From contig JAEBUN010000008.1 of assembly GCA_023014365.1 (NCBI GenBank), positions 496,001 to 560,000 on the forward strand: a stretch of 64,000 bases of DNA, written 5' to 3'. Below the pieces are notes generated by a model, which saw only the letters and a program-made list of their open reading frames with translations, did no database searches and was not told the DNA's origin. Below are positions 13,101 to 24,411 of the stretch, one piece after another. Source of the DNA: Lepiota brunneoincarnata (Eukaryota; Basidiomycota; Agaricomycetes; Agaricales; Agaricaceae). Made by a program: the position numbers and the translations under genes. Position 1 is the stretch's first letter, and each line of letters opens with the position of its first letter.

Positions 13101-14759
13101 GAAAGCATTTCACATACTCTGCCTCTGAGCTCCTGCGGCTGGATTGATATGTCACCTGATATGTATAGGGCCTTTGAGCTCTTTCCTGCGCTTTGCCATA
13201 GGATCACGGACGCATACCGTGCGGGGTGCGCACGGAGGTGCATCGGACTCCCTCTTATTCCAGACGATCTGCTCATTGAAGCGCTCACTCTGCCGAGTGC
13301 CAACCTGGATTTCAATAACCAGCGAGTGGAGACCCTCGGAGATGCGGTCCTGGATATTTGTACAACTGTGCACCTAATGATTCGGTACCCTCAAAGACAC
13401 GAAGGTCAGCTGACTCACCTTCGACAACGCGTGGTCTCAAACCGCTTTCTGGTTTTACGGGCAAGAGAAGTAGGATTAGAGAATTTCATATCTTCTGAAA
13501 CCGCGAGTGTTAGCAAGTGGCCTTACGTCGAACCAGATGGCCATGAAAAGGAGTTCCGAGAGAAGAGAACAGTGCAAAGGCAGATTCCCCGCCGGGGGTT
13601 GCAGGATTGTGTGGAAGCGTTGCTTGGTGCTAGTTTTCTCACTGGTGGGATACCTATGGCATTGCGAACGGGTGTGGCTCTTGGCCTATCATTCGGGGGA
13701 TTGGAGCCTTGGGGCTCGAGGGATCATCGAAGGAAAGACGGAGGACAGGTGTCGGCTTTGGTTTCTAGCTTGCAGAACGAGCTGGGCTACACGTTTGAGA
13801 ACCCAGACTTGTTGCTTGAAGCTGTTACACATCCCTCTTTCGAGTTTTCGACAACACCTTCATACCAACGTCTTGAATTCTTGGGTGATTGTGAGGCCCT
13901 GTTTTCTTGTTTCCAAATGCAATGACTGACCTTCACTTAGCGCTTATCAAAATCGTAGTAACAATCTACCTATTCTACAAATTTCCCGAAGCTACATCTC
14001 ACCAACTCGCGTTACCACGAACGAAAGCAATTTGCTCGCCTGCCCTTGCAACTCTTGGAATACGAAAATTGAAGATACATAAGTATCTGCTACACAACAA
14101 CGTCGATCTCACCCAAGCTATCAATCTACATCTACCAATACTCGAAGCCACAACCGCAGAAGAAATTGTACGTAGAGGATGGAGATATGATCCACCCAAA
14201 GCGTTGAGCGACGCGTTTGAAAGCGTCGTCGGTGCTATATTCGTGGATTCGGGGTATGATCTTGACCGAACAGCAGGGATCGTGGAATATTTGATGGGGG
14301 AGGTGCTGGAAGCTTTGAGTCCGTCTGTTCCGAAGGACCCTGTGTCAGAGGTTGTGGAATGGTTGGCAAGCACGGGGTGCAGGAGTGGGAACCTAAAATT
14401 CCGGTATGTGTCGTCCATGTCGATTGTTGTCGGATTCCGGTTGATTTGAGCGGGTGGACAGAAAAACGATTAGTCAGAGAGGTGGCGTATCGGCTGAGGC
14501 TGTTAGCGCTGTTTTGCATGAGACTGTCGTTGCAGGGCCGATTGTGAGTAGCAGCGCGGCTGTCGCGAGGTTCGTTGCGGCGGAGAGGGCACTCGCAACA
14601 TTGAAAGATTCGGATTCGGGTGTGCTACTGGATCAGGTGTGTGACTGTAAACAAAGAATGTGCGTGGATGGGGAAAAGAGGGGTTCCGGGACAGATGAGA
14701 GGTGTGAGGGTTCCGATGATGCGTCAAAGGCGGGTGAGAGAACGGAAGTAGCGAGATAG
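10136..14759 (+). CDS. DCL: Dicer-like endoribonuclease
   Basis: This enzyme cleaves double-stranded RNA into small RNAs for RNA silencing. Exon 1 (10136-10217) starts MAESEDNPIRSLRPRKYQ, and a 52-base intron joins it to ENIIAAL. The domains in order are: helicase with Walker A DTGAGKT (about 10300), VFDECHH (about 10660), MTASP (about 10770) and motif VI QSRGRARN (about 11830); the Dicer dimerisation region (about 12090-12340); a region in the expected PAZ/linker position; RNase IIIa with VETLGDAVL and LQDCVEAL; RNase IIIb with YQRLEFLGD, an intron, then LSDAFESV; and a dsRBD-like tail (AGPIVSSSAAVARFVAAERALATLKD, written here only as a 14494-14620 segment). Both RNase III sites keep their acidic residues. 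One conserved stretch just before the DECH box (about 10628-10634) needs one base fewer to stay in frame. The stop at 14759 is the likely end, though a further intron after LLDQ is possible. Confidence 0.88.
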
Positions 14760-15524
14760 GAGCTTAACGACCGTAGTTCAGCGCATATTGCAGCGCCGCG
14801 TATGGTCTAAATCTCCACCATATACTTGTTTTTGCTTAGTTGTATCGATACAAGGTGCAAAGTTCCTTCCATAGAATCCCTTCGGAGTCCAAGACGATGG
14901 TAAAGGAAAGTCCACTGCCCCGCGGGATTATTGATCTAACCTCCTTGTATCACCTTCGTCCTCGCCGGCGACATGTAACCGAATCCAGCCCACCCAGGTC
15001 ATCTACTCTCAAATGTCGTCGGTTACATCCTACGAGCGCCTAACACACTACATAGTGCCATCCTACCACAAAATATAGCTCTCTCTCAGGTTAGATAAGA
15101 ATCGGCCTAACAGATACCGTGCCATGAACCTCTGATGAGAGGGGGTGATGATAACAGATCTGGTGATAGGGGCGGTTACGGCTGATAATAAATCCCTCCG
15201 GAATGTCTGCCGTGCAAGCGCTCAGTGGATCGACGCACTGGGCGCTCCCGCAAGCTGCCTGGATTCTTCTCTAAAGCTCGAAATTCTGTGGTAAGCAGAC
15301 CAACTATGACCAGGGTTCGCAACATCTGTGGCATTCACATTCCCTTAGTGTGAACTCAAGGGACAACTCTAATTTTCGACGTTATTATGCCTGTTATCAT
15401 TGGGGATGCTGCGGTGGACTCTAGTGCTCGGGATCCCCCCCCCCCCCCTCATTGCCACCTAGAAACTCAATAACTCAATATAAGGTTTGACCTCTGGCTT
15501 GTCGACAAACCTCGTCGATGAAAC
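14760..15524. other. Non-coding stretch after Dicer, with a C14 tract
   Basis: I find no supported gene here. The Dicer 3' end gives way to sequence with no recognisable protein. A run of 14 cytosines lies at 15435-15448, just before the NACHT relic. Parts could be decayed 5' coding sequence of that relic, but no conserved motif shows it. Confidence 0.5.
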
Positions 15525-16734
15525 ATGACGTGGCTTCGTGGTCCAGCCGACACGGAGAAATCCACGGTGGCTCAAAGGTTCGCAGAACGCGCAGAAGAAC
15601 GAGGGCGTGTTCGGTTCGGCTCTCTTCTTCCCCAAATCAAACAATCGCGGCAATCCACTTCGTGTCGTCCCGACTCTGTCATTTCAGTTAGCGACAAAAT
15701 ATCTGGACTACGGGAACTTGCTGGGAAAGCAGCTTGTCAACAACCTGTTAATCTCAAAGGCGACGATTCGTGTGCAGTTCGAGGAGCTCGTCATCGAGAC
15801 ATTCTCGGGCTCGGCACACAGTGCACCAGCAAATGCCTGAGCCACTGCTGATCGTTTTAGGTGGGTTGGGTGAGTGTAAAAGCGAGGGCACTTAATGTGA
15901 TATATTGGCGAGGCCGCCCGGCCAGAGAATAGTCTGCCCCTCCCCTCAGTCTCTGGCTTCGTGTATAGCAGACGGAACTGGCACCAATTGCAGCAGAGAA
16001 GAATTAGTTCTGGATCCTGGGTCTCGAGAAGATCTTGACCGACACCGGTAGGATGGTCTTGGGAACACTCGAATAAAATTATCGAGATGCAATCCCATTT
16101 GATGCAGGTCAGACTTGGCCATCTGAGGCTGGCTTCACCCCGAGTACGGAGATCCCAGATGCACAACTCCAGCTTTTCTTGCCTTTGTCGACCGCCCTCA
16201 AGATGCTCGCGCGAGGGGCCCATGGGGTGTGCCTGATCTACACCAGAATTCTATTAGATATTCCCGAAACCTTCTTCCCATCCCATCCTCTAAGAACCGA
16301 GGAAGCAAGTGAGTGTAGCGGATCGGCTACCCCTTCCGTCACTCATGCGACCAACATTAATCTTTATGTTTATTTTCTTATGTTTCCCCTCTCGCCTACA
16401 GCGGTAAACACTGTAGATAGATAAAAGGGCCTTTGAGGCCCGTTTCGACTTGGACTCAGACTTATACGAAATACGATTGTTGATAACCTGTCACCTTTCG
16501 TTCGTGTTAAGTTTCTAAGTGTGACGCGACTTGACTAGCTCATCTCGTCGTCACAGTGAGATGCTACTCATCTTTCATTATACATCATTCAAGGACTATC
16601 TTCGGGATTGGATCCCCTCCGGCAAATACTTCGTCAGCATAGAAGCGACTTGCACCGACATTGCTAAGTGCTCTCTGCTGCTGGAATTAGCGATTCCGGC
16701 AAACTGGCAGAATGCTATTCACTGGTGCCCCTGA
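15525..16734 (+). pseudogene. Decayed NACHT-domain (STAND NTPase) gene
   Basis: Fragments in shifting frames match the pattern of basidiomycete NACHT proteins. TWLRGPADTEKSTVAQRFAE (15528-15590) corresponds to the P-loop region, but the usual GPxGxGKS has become GPADTEKS. After a frame change come ALFFPKSNN, NPLRVVPTLSFQLATK and KATIRVQFEELVIE. In another frame PLLIVLGGLGEC (about 15842-15875) sits where Walker B (I/V-V-L-D-G-L-D-E-C) is expected, with both aspartates replaced by glycine. A later piece, LIFHYTSFKDYLRDW with KYFVSIEATCTDIAKCSLLL (16560-16690), resembles the post-NACHT helical region. Frame breaks plus loss of nucleotide-binding residues argue for a relic. The family normally senses ligands and oligomerises on ATP binding, often in non-self recognition in fungi. 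Confidence 0.6.
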
Positions 16735-18899
16735 CCGCCTCATGGAGGCCATATTGTAGATAGGATATATACACATAGTCTACAGGTATTTACGCTGTCT
16801 TTTACCTCACTACCCTACCTACACCCCGCCGTTGTCTCGTCCTCGTGAATATACGCTGTCGTCGTTCTTCACCTTCCTGGGCTGGTTTGAATATCTGCAC
16901 AGGTGCATGCTCTGTTCAGGGGGTGAGTGTACTTGCACGGTGGGTGAATCTCAAACCACTAGGTTCTGATATGGATCGTTATGGGAGTGAAATAGATTTC
17001 GGTGTCCATACTTCCAATTTTACGCGGTGTTCTCCTGGTAATGCGGTTCGGACGGTCCTTCCTGTAGCGTTCGCGGCAGTGGCTTCGTTGGCAGTGACCT
17101 ATGCAGTTTCCGAGGATGCAGATTTTATCTCCCCGATTTGTCAATGTATGCTATCCCCCCCAAAAAAGGCGCCATATCCTTTCGTTGAGCTTTTTGCGGG
17201 TGAGCTATATCAATTGGTATGTGATGTTGGCCGGCCCGTGTACTCGAGATAGCCCACAACGATATAGAGTCCTAAAGAAAAAATTGGTGACAATGATATC
17301 AGCGGAACGGAGGATGGAAGGACAGCCGGGAGGGGCGGTTACTGTATGTCAATGATACGAATGTGCGTTTTGTGAGTGTACTTAGGGCTGGATGTCGTCT
17401 CAATGCCAGACAAAGAGAACGGTAGTACGTCTATCCAGTTAATATTGGTCTACGGGCAGACCTTATCACACACACAGTTCGGTTCGGTGAGGAGTACAGG
17501 CGTTCGTCCTCATGCATCTATGGTCATCACACGGCTGCATTGGCACTGTCCGGTTTTCTGTCGTACGTCAAGTCCTTAGGGAGACATCGGGCAGCGCGTA
17601 AAATTTACCGCTTGATCATAAACCTTATTCTGGGTATACAGCACCCTCAGATCCATGGTATATTGTGACTACTGTTGCATACAGCGCGAGTAACAAACCC
17701 GATGGTGTATGCCTTGGGGGTTAAGAACGGGGCGGGGATCACTTATCTGGGCAGTTTCAGAGAGGCGTTGGTCAAGTCGGGTAGATATTATAGGGACTCG
17801 GGCTGGGTAGTTTAGACCATCTGCGGGAACTGAGGTGCTGGCTGACAGTGTTGACTGGGTCACCCTGACATATAGCGTGGATTATTAATAGTTTGAGGGC
17901 GCTGGATGGGGATATACCTGATGGGCTGCAGGACTCGGAGGAAAATCCAAAGATGCACGGCCCTTATATCAAGAGTGATTCCATTTAATGGGGGCCCCAG
18001 GCCTCGTTGACTGAGCACGTAAGAATTGGCATGAGTTTATGGCGGCACGTCTGATGGAGTATCAAAGCTACTGGAAAGCACATACTCAGACATGTGTTTC
18101 TTTTCCTGATTTTGATCAATGTGTATCCACCGGCTGTGGGTTCACTGTAGCACGTCAACTTGTCGCGCCATTATCTCTCTGATGCTCAGCGTTGCGACTC
18201 GCAGAGATGATGTATCCAGGGCTGTGAGATAGGCATCAATTGAAGTTGCAAGTGGGTGTGGGATTGAATGGAGCGAGAGTTCCGGAGATGCAGAGTTGTT
18301 GATAAGATCATTCCTGAGGCTTGTTGCTGATGGAGATCAATGTTGTCTACGTCAGCTTTGAAAGGGACCGTGTTCCTGTGGAGGGTAGTTGATTGTTCGG
18401 CTTACATAATGGCCAAGGTTGATTTGGACGTGTTTGTCCCCGTGGCACGACGAGCCTTTGGGTTTGATGAGAGGAACGGTTGCAACGCACTTTCAGACGG
18501 TCAACGACAGCCAGCACACATCCTCTGCAAGTTTCAGCCCCCAAGCTAGATCATCGTACGTTTTCTTTCATGCGACTCGCCCGTCTCCGCCTCATCCGTC
18601 TTCGTCCTCTAGTCCCTCCCCGCCCTGTACACCACCACTCCCCACCCGCCTCGCGTCATTAGCCAAAGCCTCCTGCCAGTCAGCGGCCCTCTGTGAGTCT
18701 CTCTGGTTATTTTTTGGTCGCGCCCCTCCTTCCGCCATGCCATCGCCACGAGGCTCCCCCTGTCACTGCCTTCGTTCTCGTTGCCGCCTGCAGGCTGCCT
18801 CAAGGCGATAGGTCCCACTCCAGCACCAGGCCTTGGCTCACATCTTCCCCTTCGTTCCAGTTATCTAGAACTACATTTTTGCCGATATCTCTGTGCAAA
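16735..18899. other. 2.2-kb stretch without a supported gene, upstream of CDC42
   Basis: Open frames of 60-135 codons occur on the plus strand (for example 16845-17252), but none shows a recognisable domain, convincing splice structure or start context. Part of it may be the decayed C-terminal half of the preceding NACHT relic, but I could not show repeat units. The last 350 bases are pyrimidine-rich (about 18560-18890) and probably form the CDC42 promoter and leader. Confidence 0.4.
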
Positions 18900-19716
<817 letters not shown>

Positions 19717-20790
19717 TCCACGTTGTTGATGATCAGGCTTCAGTCCATTTGCCTGCTACCCCTTTTACGCTTATTCTTACGACCCAAAGTCACGCCCATC
19801 CCAATCTGGTCATATATCCGCCACTGCCTTATATTCCTTTCCCCTTCTCCATAGTTCCTCGTTCATTCCCTTATCCTTCTCCCTACCGGTTTCATTATCT
19901 GCTTTAACAGCTAACTCAGACATATTTTTTTCTTTCTAAATCATGTGTTTGGTGTTTGATCGTTTGGCGAGTTGTTCAAGGGGGCATACCAGGCTGGCGA
20001 AATTTCAACACTTGCAGCTGACTTTCCGTTCTTGGTTCGGATCATCTGTGAAAAACGTTTGCCTCGGCTTTCTATTCTTTAACCTGTTTGAAAGAGATGG
20101 GGTTCTCAGGAACTCAGGTGTTAATATTTATGACATTTCTTCAACTCATATGGGACCTGGATCGCCCGTGGGGTTCAATGAGCTCGCTGGTCCTGTGTAT
20201 TTGGTGTAGATGCTGGATAGGTGGTTGCGAATAGTTTTATGCCCAATGACAATACATTAGACAATATGCCTGAAACGTGATATTCCTGAGCGCACGAGAA
20301 TTGCGCCTTTGCGCCGGCCCTTCAAATTTATACAACTGCTATTGTCACGGGAACATTTGAGATTTTAGCCCCTTCATGATGTCAGTGTGTAGTTGCTTAA
20401 CCAAATGATTATGGTATGACTTGACCACTATTGAACACGTCAGTTGAACAGGGGGAGACAACCCCACACCTGAGGTTTACAGTTCTAGTATTTCCAAGGG
20501 GCGAGTTACAGTATCGAAGCATTCAAGGACAATTGTACATAGAACGATCGGGCCACCGGAGAACTACTACGAAAAAGGGATCATAGGGTCCAGGTCCATA
20601 AACGAAATGCTGCACGTGAAACTGCAAATCACAATAGTCTTAATAATTCAATCGCTAATCCGCCAAGTCCAAAGGGCTGCATGGCAAAATTTGTTGGCGG
20701 CCTGATCCGGGGGGGGAACCTTGGCCTTAGTAGTGAGACCCGTATGGCTTCGCCCACCTATAGTATCGAACCCACTAGTCAAACTCATGA
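19717..20790. other. Intergenic region between CDC42 and the secreted basic protein
   Basis: About 1.07 kb holds the CDC42 3' region (pyrimidine-rich to about 19900) and the 3' flank of the convergent small secreted-protein gene. I see no supported gene. Confidence 0.5.
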
Positions 20791-21201
20791 TCACTTTCTA
20801 GTGGGAGAAAAACCTACGAAGAAGGCTTGGGGGGTTTTGGGGACTTGGACCTTCGACCTCGACCTTGATTTCGACTTGCCCTTGGACTTGGATCTGCCCC
20901 TGGAGACAGACCTGCCCTTGGATTTGGATCTATCCTTGGACTTGGATTTACCCTTGTCTCCCGGCTTGGTCCTTGACCTCGAGCGGCCCCTACTTTCATC
21001 ATCATATCCATATCCACCAGTACGCGCGACGGCGAAGCCCCGCTTGGGTCTGTACTGCTTGAGTTCGCGACCAACGCGCGCGTCAACGACTCGAGCTGCG
21101 AGTCTGTCATCCTCGACAGGCGTCGGAACCGGCGTGGAGGCAACCGAGATCGCGAGGATAGAGAGGACAAGGAGAATGCTGAATGATCCAGAGATTTGCA
21201 T
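20791..21201 (-). CDS. Small secreted basic protein with SR/KS-rich tail
   Basis: This intronless ORF encodes 136 residues. The N-terminus MQISGSFSILLVLSILAISVAS is a clear signal peptide, with a likely cleavage site just before TPVPTPVEDD. A short middle segment containing RVGRELKQYRPKRGFAVARTGGYGYDD follows, including several mono- and dibasic sites. The C-terminal half is a run of K-S, R-S and G-K-S units (about 20840-20990), ending in a short hydrophobic patch FFVGFSPTRK. I recognise no family. The DNA of the tail is imperfectly repetitive (serine and lysine/arginine codons alternating), so it may have grown by repeat expansion. It could be a secreted effector, a cationic antimicrobial or wall-binding peptide, or a pro-protein cut at basic residues; the sequence does not decide. 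The start at 21201 is the only in-frame ATG giving a signal peptide. Confidence 0.65.
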   Translation of the reverse strand: MQISGSFSILLVLSILAISVASTPVPTPVEDDRLAARVVDARVGRELKQYRPKRGFAVARTGGYGYDDESRGRSRSRTKPGDKGKSKSKDRSKSKGRSVSRGRSKSKGKSKSRSRSKVQVPKTPQAFFVGFSPTRK

Positions 21202-22158
21202 GGTTGGTTGATCGGTAGTTCAAAAAGGCCCAGTCACTTTTTGGGAGAGGACTTGAGAGGGGAAGAAAGGACTGGAGTGAGGGCTCTTTTTCCTGTGTTT
21301 TTATGCTTGAACGGGGCGGGTTTTTATGCTGAACCTGAGGACGGGGACACAAGGCCTGTTTCGTAAAAAAATATCAAGAGCATGTCAGTTTGTATTGGAG
21401 ATAAGGGGCAGGATAGGGCATGCTTGATTGTTCAGGAACCGTTTCTGTCAAAACAACGTCGCTCCTGACTCGTTGCGCAGGGGGCCATTCGAGTAAGTGA
21501 TTATGAGAGGGGCGAGCGAACCAATCTTGCGCCAAAAAAGGAGCCAGGAGGCCTAGGGTCCCAAAATAAACACGCGGCGATATGGGCTAGCGTTGGGTCA
21601 TTGTGCTTTTTTTTGGTGAGAATGCTTGGGGGCCGGGTTATACTTCGTGGCACCTAGCAACATGTCTGGTGTCATTCGTCGTGGGTATTTCGGCTTCGGG
21701 TTTCGTCAAATTTCTAATTGTGCCTTCGTTGGCCGTGTTAATCCCAGCGATAAAATATGTGAGACCCTCTATGTCAAGCATGCCGTATGTATTGCGCTCT
21801 AAACGCCAAGAAAATCTCCGCAATCCATCTCGAAACCCTTGTCGACATGTTGAGTTGCATCTTTGTGATCGGGAGCCAGTGCGGTGGAGAACAAGCACCG
21901 AATGGAGTGGATAAATTGAAATGGATTAAACCTGAGTTGCTTTAAACCGAGCACCATGTCAATCGTATGAAAATACAAGGGGTTGAACTTGTGTGGAAGA
22001 AGAGCTTCGACGTACACAACACCATGGACGATGCCTTTTCTGGGTATTGTGGTTTGGATATATGTTTGTCAAAGACTTGTAGTATCGATATCATCAAATA
22101 CATACAACCACCGTTCCGCGCCTAGTTCTTCTCGAAATACTTTCACCAGTTTGCAGTG
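21202..22158. other. Intergenic region between divergent secreted-protein gene and HSH49
   Basis: This region holds promoters for the two flanking divergent genes. A 100-codon open frame at 21603-21914 has a hydrophobic stretch but overlaps an equally long antisense frame and lacks any conserved motif, so I do not call it. Confidence 0.45.
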
Positions 22159-23356
22159 ATGTCGCGCCCGCAAGATGACAGGAACCAAGAGGCTACCGTC
22201 TATCTGGCACGTATCTCCGTCGGCATCAAGGAGGCCAAGCTAACTCGTTTTTTTACCTGTTAGGGTAACCTCGACGAAAGGTGTACAGATGCGCTCGTTT
22301 GGGAATTAATGCTGCAAGCAGGGCCCGTTGGTAAGCATAACCCTCGAGATATCGATGTGGCCGTAGCTTACGCTTGCGTCCGTCGTATAGTAAATGTGCA
22401 TTTACCCAAGGATCGTATCTCCATGGCTCATCAAGGCTACGGATTCTGTGAATTCTTGACAGAGGAGGATGCAGAATACGCATGTAAGATTATGAATCAA
22501 ATTAAACTATGGGGCAAGCCCATCCGGGTTAACAAGGTTCGTTGCAGGCTCCATGTGAACTCTCGCAAGGCGAAGGATAAAATTCACCTTGTGGACTGTT
22601 TCATGCTCTAGACTCTAATGCTGAAAGTCGTACTCTTTTTCTTCTCTGCAGGCATCATCGGACAAGAAACAGCTTGATGTTGGTGCGAACTTGTTCATCG
22701 GAAATCTGGACGAGAATGTGGATGAGAGATTACTGTACGACACATTTAGTGCTTTTGGCATGATGGCGACGACAGCAAAGGTGGATTGACTTGTTGCAGT
22801 TCCTTACTTCTTACTTGCCATTAACAATTTTTTCCCTCAGATTGCTCGGGACCCTTCTACTGGAATTTCTAAAGGCTATGGTTTTGTCTCATATACCGAC
22901 TTTGAATCCTCCGACGCAGCCATCGAAGCTATGAACGGCCAATTCCTCATGAACAAAGCTATCACCGTGCAATATGCATTCAAGAAGGATGGTAAAGGTG
23001 AACGTCACGGTACTGCGGCGGAACGTCTCCTCGCGGCTCAGGCTCGTAAAAATAACGCACTGCCAGTGGCTGCACGTCCGCCGCCTGCCCCTATGGCCTT
23101 CGGTGCTCGGCCCGCCATGCCTGGGTTCCAAGGACCATATCAGGGCCAGTTTGCTGGTGCTCTCGCGCAGCCTCCTCCACCTCCCGGATTTACCCCCCAG
23201 CAAACCGTGGTGCCGCCGATGCAGATGGGTATGGCTCCGCCTATGATGGGTATGTCCGGCGTCCCGACTCCCCCTCCACCGGGTACGCAGGTTTATGGTA
23301 GTTATCCGCCGCCACCTCCGCCTGGATTTGGTGGATCTTTCCCTCCTAATTCATAG
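22159..23356 (+). CDS. HSH49: Spliceosomal SF3b subunit 4 (Hsh49/SF3B4)
   Basis: This is a U2 snRNP SF3b protein that contacts pre-mRNA near the branch site. Exons 22159-22206, 22264-22330, 22391-22536, 22652-22780 and 22841-23356 total 906 nt and give 301 residues. It has two RRMs. The first runs from [13 protein letters not shown] through [18 protein letters not shown]. The second runs from [20 protein letters not shown] through [23 protein letters not shown] proline/glycine/methionine-rich tail (PPPPPGF repeats) is typical of SF3B4. The N-terminus [16 protein letters not shown] is also family-typical. Intron 1 (22207-22263) begins with GC rather than GT: after TATCTG the sequence is GCACGT, and only this junction gives the conserved YLGNLDE. 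The other introns are GT..AG. Confidence 0.93.
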
Positions 23357-23468
23357 ATCCCGGTGTAGTTACAGTAGTTCCAGAGCTTTGCGTAATTATT
23401 GTTGTAAAACTCATTTGACACGTGATCAAACCTACACTCCCTCCCCTCTCTTAAGACTCTACTACCAC

Positions 23469-24194
23469 ATGTCTACGATGGCTTTGGATTATTCAAGCCT
23501 GGACACTTCATCTAAGTAAGCAAGCTGGATTTCTCGCTTCAAGGCTCTAATATCATTCTCAGGTGGAGGCACCTGCTGCCACCTCCAGGCTTTTCCAAGC
23601 AGTGGAATGTTTCCGTATGTGCCTTTACCTTGGGGAGTAAATAGCATCCAGCTTGACACTTTATAGTCCAAAGCTCGTGCTGGCACTACAAAATCTTCTG
23701 ATTCACTGAAGGCATCGAGAGCATGGAGCGTTGCCACCCAACCGGCGAAGCAGTTACCTATGAATCTCATCATGCTATACATGTCGGGGTCTCAAGTACA
23801 GATTTTCAGTATGGGCGTTATCGTGATGCTCCTATGGGGTCCATTTGTGAATTTCTTCAAAGTCAATGAGAGTATGTGTACCCAAGCAGAATCTTAGGTT
23901 TGAGCTGACTGTTCTGTTCTCAAGCGTTCGCCCAGTACGCACCTGAAGGCAAGGACCCCAAGGCGTTCACGACGCTGTTCCTGCAAAAGACGGCGTTTCT
24001 CCTCATGCACCTTGTAGGGCTCGGTATTGGTCTTTGGAAGTGTTTGCAGATGGGATTGTTGCCAACAGGAACAGGGGATTGGTTGGCTTTTGAGACAAGG
24101 GGGCTGGTATGTTGTACTTTTGGTTTTTTTCGCTTGCACGAATCTCACCTTCGGTCACCATACCCAGGCACCTGAAATTTCATTGTTTACATGA
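23469..24194 (+). CDS. EMC4: ER membrane protein complex subunit 4 (Emc4)
   Basis: This is a subunit of the EMC insertase, which places tail-anchored and polytopic proteins into the ER membrane. Five exons (23469-23515, 23563-23614, 23667-23871, 23925-24106, 24168-24194) give 513 nt and 170 residues. Evidence is the N-terminal LLPPPGF motif, then AWSVATQPAKQLPMNLIMLYMSG followed by a hydrophobic helix (IFSMGVIVMLLWGPFV). The C-terminal block FTTLFLQKTAFLL, GLGIGLWKCLQMGLLPTGTGDWLAF, with a second helix, is nearly invariant in Emc4. The last exon is only 27 nt and encodes APEISLFT plus stop. The gene starts 112 bases after the HSH49 stop, on the same strand. Confidence 0.9.
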
Positions 24195-24411
24195 CCTCCA
24201 ATTCTCTTTTGATACTTTAATGATACCCTTTTGCGTCTGTCAAGTGTTGGTTGAGAAACAATTTGTACTGTCATAAGAATTGTGTTACAAGTGCCAAATG
24301 CGGCTAAAGAGAACCCATCACCTCAAATTCCCAGGCTTTAGTGGTCTTAGGGGTCATGGAAACACGCTACCCGTTTTTGTCCAGGAAGTTGTTCTTCAGT
24401 CGCTTACCACC

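Noticed and set aside
16845..17252. 135-codon plus-strand frame after the NACHT relic, possibly WD40 repeats
   Set aside because: Segments such as SEDADFIS vaguely recall WD40 repeats, but no repeat unit or regular spacing is visible.
21603..21914. 103-codon frame with a hydrophobic segment upstream of HSH49
   Set aside because: An antisense frame of similar length overlaps it, and there is no motif or splice evidence.
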